Shown: one piece after another, positions 22,030-32,587 of the stretch
Numbering within the stretch: the first letter of the stretch is position 1
How the letters are laid out: every line of letters begins with the position of its first letter
From: Miscanthus floridulus
Taxonomy: Eukaryota; Streptophyta; Magnoliopsida; Poales; Poaceae
Direction: 5' to 3'
DNA: 64,000 bases
Assembly (NCBI RefSeq): GCF_019320115.1
Contig: NC_089584.1
Coordinates: forward strand, 108,269,799 to 108,333,798
Made by a program: the position numbers and the translations under genes
Notes under the pieces: model-generated
Seen by the model: the letters and a program-made list of their open reading frames with translations, nothing else
Database searches by the model: none
What the model was told of the DNA's origin: nothing

Positions 22030-24322
22030 TGAAAGGACCTAGGATGCTGCCTAGAGGGGGGTGAATAGGCATTTCAGAATATTAACACCTTTAAATGCGA
22101 AAACGATTAGTAAAGAGAGTTTCCAAAATGGAAACTCCAAATTAAGTGTAGTACCACCCCTCACAAGTTTGCCACAGAGTAAACAAGATATAAAGAATAT
22201 ATATAGAAGTTACAACCCTGCAATACAAAGTTAGAACCGAGAATGAATATATTCAGCACAGGCAAGAAATACCAGACGTGTCCGGTCTGGTATACACGGT
22301 TTCAGTGGAACAGCCCTAAACTTGCTTCTTTTGATTTCTAACTTCAAATCAAATTGCAGGTACCTACTAGATATGACAATATACACAGATAACCTGCACA
22401 AGAGCAAGAACAACACAAATATCGAAAGAAATGCAAATTGAGACACGATATTTGTTTTACCGAAGTTTGGACTCGTTCGAGTCCTACTCTCTGTTGAGGG
22501 GGCTGCGGGCGACCCAACGAAGGTCAGCCCTAGAGGATACCATGAAGGTCACTCTAGCCAGAGTCTTTTCCAAATCCTTTTCCTCCTTCCACTAGTTGAT
22601 TCCAAGGCGACGGAATCGACCGTTATAAACTTTTTGAGGCACACCCTAATCTCTCGGGTGCTCTCCGGCGATGCCTAACCGTCTAGGACTGAAGAGTCCA
22701 AGAGTAACGAATGCGAATCACGAAATAGACAATATGCACAAGTGCTCAAGTGGTGGCTTGCTCTCCTTTTCAAATTCTCTTTTAACCCACAAATGGATTT
22801 TGCTATTTGGATCACACACTCACTAAGAGAGGGTTTTGGAAGAGTTGACAAGGCTCAAAACATGTATGTGTATTAGCAGAATCAGTAGCCTCCAAAGGTG
22901 GAGGCTTTGGGGTATTTATAGCCCCTAGGAAAAACTAGCTGTTTTATAGCCATTGCCATAGCAGACAAGTCTGATATGACTTACATTGCGCCAACGGTAA
23001 ATAAGTTACAGTGATGTTGTGAGGCGTCGGAACTCCCAATTAATGCCGGAACTCCCAACCATCAGAACTCCCGACTCACGTTGAAACTCCCGACCCTCAG
23101 CATATTTGAAAACCATATAACTTAGTTAAAGTATGTGAGGTGTCAGAACTCCCAACCCATGCTGGAACTTCCGACCATCGGAACTCCTGACTCACGTCGG
23201 AACTCCCGACCCTCAAGGCATTTGAAAACTAGTCGTTGGCCTCTGGTCGTCCATACCGGATACGTCCGGTATGAATACCGGACACGTCCGATATGACCAC
23301 CACAGTGAACTCTCTAAGTCAGTTAAAGTGCAAGACGTCAGAACTCTCGACGAACCAACCTGAAAACAACAATTTTATCATTGCTAGGCAAATATCGGAC
23401 ACATCCGGTATGAATACCAGACACGTCCGGTATTGCCAGTTCAGCAAAACACAGGTTAGCTCTTTTGTCTCTTAAACACTCAAAACTCACGTGGGTTGAC
23501 TGAGCACTTATGAAATATTATCTATCAACATGATGCATCCCTCTTAATAGTATGACATATTTATTAAACTCAAGATTAAAGGAAAAACGAATTTATACCG
23601 CTTGAGTTGACCTCTTTTAAATTAATGCCGTCTCTTTCAATCTTCATCAAGTAAGGGTGCCAACATGTTGATATTGATCTTTTCACTTGAGCATAGCCAT
23701 CTTGAACACATGACTTGATTCCATTCATCAAATTTGAATAATCCCAAATGTATCAAGTCACTTTCATCAAATACTCCAATAGTGATTTGATCCTCCACAT
23801 AAACATGGCCATCATAGCTTGATTAGTACCTCAACTAAATGCAAGTACTTCCTTCTTCACCCTAGCCAGGTTCTTCGGCCGCCAAGCCGTCGCTTGCCCT
23901 TCACCCTTGCTTAGTACCTCGAAGCCTTTCCTTGCTATCTTCACCATCTCAAGCCATCAAGTCACATCTTGTGTTGAATCATCTATTTATTTGTATTGTT
24001 GTCTTTTTCATTTCAATTTAGCAAGCTTCAAATATGAGACCATTCCATATGCAATCCCTCATGTCTCATTAATTAATTCTTACGAGCTTGCTTTTACATA
24101 GTACATGGAAATCCCATAATAAATAAGCCTATGCATGAATTCCATTTGCATTGTTGTCTGGTGCTTGAGCTAGATTGTTTATACAACAACACATCATTTT
24201 GGCTATCATTAGGTACCTGTGAGATAACCTATTATCTATCCACACTTAGCAAATAGGTTAGACCTTTAATCACGTTCTCATTCAACCATCCAAAACCCAC
24301 TAAAGGGCTAGATGCACTTTCA
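22030..24322 (-). repeat. 5' LTR of the Sirevirus-like element
   Basis: 2293 bp, matching 13187-15484. On the minus strand it begins TGAAAGTGCATC at 24322 and ends TTTCA at 22030, followed by the primer-site-like ATTGGTATG. Confidence 0.88.
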
Positions 24323-24357
24323 GGTAGCAAAACTGATAAGAGAAAGTGTTCGTATAT

Positions 24358-27300
24358 TTAGGGTAAAATGACATTGTTGTTTGATGTTCTAGGCATTGAT
24401 GAAGTCTTCGCCGATGATGGTATTGAGCTTGTAGGTGCCTGGTCGGATCACCTCCACAACAACATACGGTCCCTCCCATGGCGGAGAGAGCTTGTGGCAG
24501 TTCTTGTTGCTCTAGACGAGGTGGAGCACCGGGTCTCCGACATTAAATGCCCGACCCCACACTCGACGGCTGTGGTGCCGACGTAACGCTTGCTAGTACT
24601 TGGATGAGCAGAGGTTAGCAATGTCGCATGCTTCATCTAGCTGGTCCATGGCATCCTCGAGGGACGCCTCGACTCCCTGTTCATCGTATGCCCTGACCCA
24701 AGATGCTCCATAATTGAGGTCGATCGGGAGGATAGCCTCTGAACTGTAGACCATGAAGAATGGTGTATAGCCGGTGGCCCGGCTCGGGGTCATCCTCAGG
24801 CTCCAGAGCACCATGGGAAGCTCCGTGACCCATCGTTCACCAAACTTGTTCAACCAGTGGAAGATCCTAGGCTTCCGGCCTTGTAGGACCATGTTGTTTG
24901 CACACTCGACCTGCCTGTTCGTGCGGGTGTGCACCACGGCCGCCCAATCGACGTGGATGTGGTATTCATCGTAGAATCCAAGGACTTCTTTTTGGTGAAC
25001 TGCGTGTCGTTGTCCATGATGATGGAGTTTGGGACCCCTAAGTGATGGACGATGTCGAGGAGGAATATCACCACTTGCTCGGACTTGATCGCAGAGATTG
25101 GTTGAGCCTCTATCCACTTTGTAAACTTGTCTATAGTGACAGCAAGTGCGTATAGCGCCGAGGCGTCCTCTTGAGAGGTTCGACCAGATCGAGCCCCCAG
25201 ACCATGAATGCCCACATGATGGGGATCTTTTGGAGTGCTTGGGCCAGTAGGTGGGTTTGCCAAGCTTAGTATTGACACCCTTCGCAGGTGCGCATGATAT
25301 TATCAATGTCGGCTACCGCGGTCGGCCAGTAGAAGCCTTGCTGGAACGCGTTTTTGACTAGGGTTCTAGGCATGGTATGGTGACCACAGACCCCACCGTA
25401 GATCTTGCTTAGCAACCACTTCCCATGTTCGATGGGGATGCAGCGCTGTAGGATCCCAGATTGGCTTTGCTTATAGAGCTCCCCCTCAATAAGGACAAAG
25501 GACTTGGGGTGATGTGCTAGCCTCCGAGCCTTTGTTTTGTCTGTCGACGGTGCCTCATAGAGGAGGTAGTTGAGGTAAGGCATCCTCCAGTTGGTCGGAC
25601 GGTCGGGCTCTATTGTTGGATCCTCGTTAAGCTTCATGACGTCGGGGTCAGATGGAGCTGACAGCTGGTAAGCCCTTGAGCCTAGGGCAGGCAGCCCATC
25701 ACCAGCTTGTTCTTGCTCCTCGTAGCAGACCAAGGGCTTGTATTGATCGCTAGCGATGACGCCGGTCGACACCGGCTCTCGGCCAGACGTTGTTTTTGCC
25801 AGCGCATTAGTCGCCTCGTTGAGATGCTTTGGGATGTGATTGAGCTCGAGACCATCGAACTTGTCTTCTAGTTGGCGGACCTCTTAGCAATATGCAGCCA
25901 TCTTGGCATTGTGGTAGCTTGATTCCTTCACAACTTAGTCGATGACTAGCTGGGAGTCACCCTAGATGTCGAGCCATCGGATACCCAGCTTGACGATGAT
26001 GCATAGGCCATTGATGAGTGCCTCATACTCGGCCACATTGTTGGAGGAGGGGAAATGGATGTGAACCATGTACCTCATGCATACCCTAAGGGGCAAAACG
26101 AAGACCAGCCCTACATCGGCGCCTTTCTTCATCAGCGATCCATCGAAGTACATCATCTAGTACTCTTGGTCGATGACTGTAGATGGCATTTGGACCTCGG
26201 TCCACTCTACAACAAAATCAGGCAGCACTTGGGACTTGATGGCTGTCCGAGGGGCATATGAAATGCCTTGACCCATCAGCTTGAGTGCCCACTTCGTAGT
26301 TCTTCCTGTGGCATCTCGGCTTTGGGCGACCTCGCCGAGAGGGAAGGACATCACGACCATCACCAGATGTGACTTGAAGTAGTGACGTAACTTCCTCTTG
26401 GCGATGAGGATGGCGTACAAGAGTTTTTGGATTTGGGGGTAATGAGTCTTAGAATCAGACAAGACCTCGCTAATGAAGTACACAGGACGCTGCACTTTGA
26501 GGGTGTGTCCCTATTCTTCTCGCTCCACCACTAGGGCAGCACTGACCACTTGTGTGGTGGCCATAATATAGAGCAGAAGTGGTTCCCCGTCGGTCAAAGG
26601 GACCAGGATCGGGGCCTTCATCAGAGGCTGCTTGACAATGTCAAGTGCCTCCTGAGTTTCGAGCATCCATTCAAAATGGTTGGCCTTCTTTAGGAGCCGA
26701 TAGAGGGGGAGACCTTGTTCACCGAGGCGCAAGATAAAGCGACTAAGCGTGGTGAGGCACCCTGTAACTCCCTATACCCCTTTATGTTTTGAATTGGGCC
26801 CATCCTCATGATGGTCGAGATCTTCTCCGGGTTGGCTTCGATGCCATGCTCGGAGACGATAAAACCCAGCAGCATACCCCTTGGGACCCCAAAAAATGCA
26901 CTTTTCGGGGTTGAGCTTAATGTTGTTTGCTCGGAGTTTTGCAAAGGTCTGCTCTAGGTCAGTTACGACCTAGTCAGCCTGTTTGGACTTGACCACGATG
27001 TCATCCATGTAGGCCTCAATGGTTTGCCCGAAGAGGTCCCCGAAACATTTGAGCATACAATGCTGGTACATAGCCCCCGCGTTTTTCAGACCGAATGGCA
27101 TCGTCACGTAGCAGAATGATCCAAATGGGGTGATGAAAGATGTCGTAAGCTGGTTGAACTCATTCATCGCTATTTGATGGTACCCAAAGTATGCATTAAG
27201 GAAGCAAAGGGTTTCGCACCCTGAGGTTGAGTCGACTACTTGGTCTATGTGTGGCAAAGGAAATGGATCATTTGAACATGCTTTCTCGACACTTGTGTAG

Positions 27301-30140
27301 TTGACACATATTCTCTATTTTCCACTCTTTTTTCGTACTAGAACAGGATTGGCTAACCACTTGGGGTGGTATACTTCCTTGATGAACCTGGCCACCAAAA
27401 GCTTCACAATCTCCTCGTCGATGGCCCTGCGCTTCTCCTCGTTGAAGCGATGCAGGCGCTGCTTCACCAGCGTGGAGCCTGGCCAGATCTTCAAGGCATG
27501 CTTGGCGACTTATCTTGGAATGCCTAGCTGAAAGCTCTAGTTTGGTTTTGGTGAATTGATGAAACCCTAAGTGCTAACCTAGTTTATCAAGTGATCATGA
27601 GATAGGTAGCACACTTCAAGTGGAGAAGCTAATGAAGATCATAACATGATAATGGTGATGGCATGGCGATGGTCAAGGGCTTAAACTTGAAAAGAAGAAA
27701 GAGAAAAACAAAAAGCTCAAGGCAAAGGTATAACTTGTAGGAGCTATTTTGTTTTGGTGATCAAGACACTTATAGAGTGTGATCATATTTAGGTTTGATA
27801 GTCGTACTATTAAGAGGGGTGAAACTCGTATTGGAATGCGGTTATCAAAGTGCCACAAGATGCTCTAACTCATTGCATATGCATTTAGGATCTAGTGGAG
27901 TGCTAACACCCTTGAAAATGTTTGTGAAAATACGCTAACACATGTGCACAAGGTGATATACTTGGTGGGTGGCACATTTGAGCAAGGGTGAAGAAGTTAG
28001 AGGTGAAATGGAGTTGGTTGCTATGACGCTGGCATCGATCAACTGACCGGACGCTGGGTCGCTCTGTGACCGGATGCTAAAGGGATGCGCCCGGTCGTGT
28101 TGTCGGTCGGCACAAAAATTAGGGTTAAGCACCGGACGCTGGGCTGTGTCCGGTCAAGCATGACCGGACGCGTCCGATCGGCAAAAACACATTTTGGACC
28201 CTTAGTGTAAATGACCAGACGCTGAGGGTCCAGCATCCAGTCAGCTCTGTCGGAGCGTCCGATCAACTTCTTGACCATTGAGATCAAACGTTCACAGTTG
28301 AATGCAAGAGACACATGGCCACGATCGGGCGACCGGACATTGAGGAGCAGCGTCCGATCAGTTGGACTGGAGCATCTGGTCAGCCCATGTCATGCCCAGT
28401 GAAGGGGTATAATGGCTCTATTTCGTGGGGGCTTCTATTTAAGCCACATGGCCGGCTATGGCTCACATCTTTGGCTATTTTCATTGACATAGCAACCTGA
28501 TGAGCTTAGCCAAAGTCCTCCCACTCATCTCCATCATTGATTCATCATCATAGTGAGATTGGGAGTGATCCAAGTGCATTGCTTGAGTGATTGCATCGAG
28601 AGGCACTTGGTGTTCATGTTCCGTTGTGGATTTCGCTTGTTACTCTTGGTGGTTGCCGCCACCTAGATGGCTTGGAGCAGCGAGGATCGTCGAGTGGAGG
28701 TGGTGATTGTCTCTGGCTCCGATCGTGGTGATTGTAAGGGGTTCTTGACCTTTCCCCGGCGGAGAGCCAAAAGGTACTCTAGTGGATTGCTCATGGCTTG
28801 TGTGATCCTCATCTTGTGTTGGTTGTGCGGCACCCAATTAAGGGTTTGGCGTGTGAAGCCAATTAGCGCGTGAACCACCAAGTGAGTGAATCGCCACAAC
28901 GAGGACTAGCTTGCCGGCAAGCAAGTGAACCTCGGTAAAAAATCATTGTGTTCATCATTGATTCCGAGGTGATTGGTCTTCATTGTTATTCATCCTTGTG
29001 ATTGATTGGTTCATCCATCTACACGGTGGTATAACCTTCTTGATCACTCTCTTTGCTTTACCGTAAACTAGTTGACAAGCTCTTTAGTGTAGTTAGTTGT
29101 GAGAGCTTGCTTGCTTGGTTAGTACGGTTCTTTAGTTAGCCTTTGAGAGCACACTAACATAGAGTAGTGTCATAGCTGTTGTGTGAATAGATACTATCTA
29201 AACTAGAATTGTGGTAGGTGGCTTGCATTTTAAGTAGGCTAGCGCAACACTTGCTTCGCCTCATAATAGTCTAACCATTTTATTAAGTGTTGTTGTAGAA
29301 ATTTTTATTAGGCTATTCACCCCCCCTCTAGCCATTAGGATCTTTCACTAGCATGCCTGAGGGTTTCCACACAAAGATGTATCTGTTGGCGTGGAGGAGG
29401 TTGATGTGCACGCTTTCCTATTCGGAGGAAAACATGGTGCCAATGCGCACCACTTTGCCCTTGGAACCACTGGGGTCTATGAGGACCTCCTTTGCGCCCG
29501 CTACAGGCTCAAAAGACCCAGCCGACCACTTGGGTCGGGTGCTTCTTCGGTGACCTCCTTCCCGATGGCCGCAAGCTCCTTGGAGGCGATGATTGTCGCG
29601 GAGTGTTCGTAGCACTCGACCATGTACTCGTAGGCATGCTGGAAGGAGGTGTCGATGGTGATGACCCCGCATGGTCCCAGCATCTTTAGCTTTAGATAGG
29701 TGTAGTTGGGGATGGCCATAAACTTTGCATAGCATGGACTTCCCGGATGGCGTGGTAGGTATTCCAGGGAGAGCGGCTCTTCTTCGACAAGTTGTGTCAT
29801 GATGTTGGCGAACGAGAAGGTGAGGTGGCGCAAGTCCTCCCGGGACGGTTGGGGTCCTAGAAAGGCGCCGAGCTGGCGCTCTAGCCTCCCATAATCGAAG
29901 CCGAGATGCTGGTCGCCCCTGAAGGTGTGGGCCTTTGGTGCGTGTAGCTACAGCTCCTCAAGCGCCTCGGCGATCGTGTCGAGGCCGGTGAAGTGGAGAG
30001 GTTGGACGGTCGCGGGAGCCTACACCAACCCTCCCTCCGTCATGATGATGAAGTCCAGGTTCCCAAAGTGCATGTGCGCGCTTGGGACCCAACTGACACT
30101 GTGAATAGCCATCTGAGGCCTGGTGTGGAAGTTGAGACGC
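24358..30140 (-). pseudogene. Pol remnants of the Tat-type gypsy element, split by a solo LTR
   Basis: On the minus strand the first recognisable part (30110 to 29350) includes MHFGNLDFIIM, CYAKFMAIPNYTYLKLKM and ANRYIFVWKPSGM. A solo LTR (27529-29347) interrupts the frame. RT follows (27528 to about 26690) with GFIKEVYHP-type sequence, GYHQIAMN, FCYVTMPFGLKNAGAMYQ and the catalytic YMDDIVVKSK. RNase H comes next (PLYRLLKKANHFEW, then [10 protein letters not shown]), and a second archaeal-type RNase H at about 26156-25960 (MMYFDGSLMKKGADVGLV, NNVAEYEALINGL). Integrase (25772 to 24600) has a zinc region (HHTMPRTLVKNAF, CEGCQ), then MDNDTQF and WVTELPMVLWSLR in different frames. The end is near GEDFINA. 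Many TAG and TGA codons and several frameshifts are present. The gag core, zinc knuckle and protease active site are missing, so the element could not move alone. Confidence 0.85.
27529..29347 (+). mobile_element. Solo LTR of a Sirevirus-like element inside gypsy RT
   Basis: 1819 bp beginning TGAAAGCTCTAGTTTGG and ending CCCCCCCTCTAGCCATTAGG...TTTCA, with a perfect CTAGC duplication (27524-27528 and 29348-29352). No internal domain or second LTR exists, so it most likely arose by LTR-LTR recombination. It is a different family from the 13187-24322 element but shares the ATTCACCCCCC end. Between 28040 and 28380 it carries about ten CCGGACGC/GCGTCCGG half-sites (for example GACCGGACGCGTCCGATC at 28164). 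Confidence 0.88.
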
Positions 30141-30151
30141 GCAAAAAGGCC

Positions 30152-30169
30152 CATACCTGGCATGCCAAC
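30152..30169 (-). other. Probable primer binding site of the gypsy element
   Basis: Directly inside the right LTR the minus strand reads GTTGGCATGCCAGGTATG. The position is right for a PBS. I do not assign the tRNA. It is not the initiator-Met type (TGGTATCAGAGC). Confidence 0.45.
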
Positions 30170-30937
30170 TGTCAGTGTTTCGAGTTACCGCCGATGAGTA
30201 AATTTCTAGTATTGCACGTCTGGCTCGAATGGTGTGCTTAGAGAATATGAGGTTTATACTGGTTCGGGCAGAAAGTCCCTACATCTAGTTCATCGCTACA
30301 GCTCGTGTTACTAGCACTGAAAGTTTCTAGTAGGGGTTACAAATGGGTGAGAGAGGGAAATGATCCCAAGTCTCTGGTGAAACAAGTGAGTGGGTGCTGA
30401 GTGCTCGATCGCTGCTTGGCTATGCATTCATGTCGTGCTCTTGTGTGGATCTATATCGGATCTTGATGGGTCAATCGGTTCAGGATCCCCTTCATGGGCA
30501 CCCTGCTTTCCCTTTTATAGGCCAAGGGAAATCGCGGGTTATAGCGAAGGAAAAAAAGAAGAATGAGAGAGAGGAAGGCCTCCAAGATCACTGGGTCCTT
30601 CTCCTTCATGCGGGTCTCACCAATCCTATAGATGTTAATAGGGATGGCTCCACGTCGTGGTCATGTCCGTCACTGGCACCATACGCAGGCGTCATTCACC
30701 GATCATGGCGCTCCACTCCATCCTGGCGGACGTCATCATGAACTAACGCACCTGTTAGTGTTCATACAAGGGTTAGGTAGAATAGTACCGGTATGTCCGA
30801 CGCTGTTCTTGATGTGAATCCTCAGGTATGGCTCATCATGGCCGCGGGTTACATCGAGGCGTGCTGGTCTCTTTGTTGGTGTTAGAGTTTTCACCTAGGC
30901 CCATACGCTTGGACCTAGAGTGGTTGGCGGTGGTATG

Positions 30938-32408
30938 TGTCGATGTTTTGAGTTGCCACTGACTAGTTAATTTCTAATATTGCGCGTCTGGCTCGGATGG
31001 TATGCTAAAAGGACATGAGGTTTATACTGGTTCGGGCAAAATGTCCCTACGTTTAGTTCATTGCTGTTGCTCGTGTTACTAGCACTAAAAGTTCATAGCA
31101 GTGGTTACAAACGGTCAAGAGAGGGACAGGTCTCAAGTCTTTAGTGAGAGGAATGAACAGGTGCTAAGAGTTTAGTCGCTTTCCGGTTGTGTGCTTGTGT
31201 GTTCTGGTCAGTTCAGGGTTTGATGGATTCGAGTCCCAATTGATGCGATGTGTTGTAATGCCCTTTGTGGGACGCCTTGCTTTCCCTTTTATAGGTCAAG
31301 GGAAAGCTCAGGTTATAGTGGAGGGGAAAAGAGGAGGACGAGAAGGAGAAGAAGTCCTCCAGAATCGCCAGATCCTTCTTTTCCTTCACGTGGGTCCCAC
31401 AGACCCTATAGACGTCAACAGGGATAGCTCCACATCGCGGCCCTATCCATCATTGGTGCCATGCGCATGCATCGTCTCCTAGTCGAGGCGCTCCACTCTG
31501 TCCTAGCAGGCATCGTGGTGAGCTGACGTGCCTGTCAGTCCTCGTACAAGGGTTAGGCAGAACAACAATGGTACGCACGATGCTGTTCCTGATGTGAATC
31601 CCCAGGTATGGCCTGTCACGGCCACGAATTATATTGAGGCGTGCTGGTCACCTCCCTGGTGTTAGAGCTTTGACCAAGGCCCATTCGCTTAGACCTAGAA
31701 GGGTTGGTGGTGGTATGGGTCTTCATCAGGTGAGACAAATCCCTTGGCCTTGGGGTCGGTCAAGGTGAAGCCCTCCTAGAGGCCGGGCGAGACAGAGCTA
31801 GCCCTTAGATATCGAGCGAGGCAAAGTCCACGGCCTCGATGTCAGGCGAGGCGAAGCTAGCCCTTAGAGGTTAGGCAAGGTGCAGCCCACCCTTAGAGAT
31901 TGGGTGAGACAGAGCTAGCCCTCAAAGGTCAAGCAAGGCAGAGCCCATGACCTCAGTATCGGGTGAGGCAAAGCCCGTCCTTAGAGGTCGGGCGAGTTAG
32001 AGCGCAAACCAAAGGGTCGAGTGAGTCGGATCCTATCACCAGAGGTCGGGCGAGGCAGAGCCAATCCTTAGAGGTCAGGCGAGGCAGAGCCCATGGCCTC
32101 GGTGTCAGGTAAGGTGGAGCCCGCCCTAGAGGCCAGGTGAGGCAGAGTCTGCCCTTAAGGGTCGAGTGAGGCGAAGCCCGTAGCCTCGGTGTCAGGTGAG
32201 GCAAATCCCACCCCCAAAGGCTGAGCGAGGCAGAATCCACCCTCAGAGATCGAGCAAGGCAGAGCCCATGGCCTCGGTGTTAGGCGAGGCGAAGCTTGTG
32301 CACCTAGGGGTCGGTTGGAGCTATAGGCGCGTCTTGACGGCTTAGATAAATCAATGATGATGGTTATTAGCTCCTCCTCTTCGGGTACCCTAGTATTGGT
32401 CCCCAATA
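30938..32408 (-). mobile_element. Solo LTR of the same gypsy family nested in the right LTR
   Basis: 1471 bp from TGTCGATG to CCCCAATA (a mutated CTGACA end), with duplication GTATG at 30933-30937 and 32409-32413. The left LTR at about 4930-4945 shows the uninterrupted site. Its internal tandem repeat (about 31730-32310) is longer than in either host LTR, which accounts for its larger size. Confidence 0.85.
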
Positions 32409-32587
32409 GTATGGGTCCCCATCAGGAGAGACGGAGCCTGCACCCAAGGGGTCTAGAGAGACGGAGCACGCGGTCTTGGGGTCAGGTGAGGCAGAGCACA
32501 AACCCAAGGGTCGGGCGAGATGGAGATCGCGGCCTTAGGGTTGGGCGAGGCGAAGATCGCGGCCTCAGAGTCAGGCAAGGTGGAGCC

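Larger units (their letters stand above)
13434..23433. repeat. Dispersed ATACCGGAC-AC-GTCCGGTAT near-palindromes
   Basis: Single or paired copies, many with one to three changes, occur at 13434-13465, 14131-14150, 14415-14456, 14554-14595, 18200-18219, 18587-18606, 19486-19528, 19556-19575, 21452-21492, 22269-22293, 22959-22977, 23253-23293 and 23392-23433. Each is an inverted repeat around an ACGT (or ACAT/ATGT) centre. They are present in both LTRs, in the untranslated interior and in the gag reading frame, and are absent from the neighbouring gypsy sequence. Confidence 0.85.
13187..24322 (-). mobile_element. Sirevirus-like Ty1/copia derivative: gag but no pol
   Basis: Two LTRs (13187-15484 and 22030-24322) are flanked by GGGAG (13182-13186) and GGTAG (24323-24327), a 5-bp duplication with one mismatch. 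On the minus strand the LTR starts TGAAAGTGCATCTAGCCC and ends CCTCTAGGCAGCATCCTAGG...TTTCA. The adjacent sequence ATTGGTATG agrees with the first bases of an initiator-Met tRNA primer site, then diverges. The PPT-like AAAAAAGGGGAGAT abuts the other LTR. Inside are a gag gene with zinc knuckles (22023 to 19981) and a second, non-pol ORF (17971 to 16152). No protease, integrase, reverse transcriptase or RNase H could be found in the 6.5-kb interior, so the element is non-autonomous. Confidence 0.85.
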
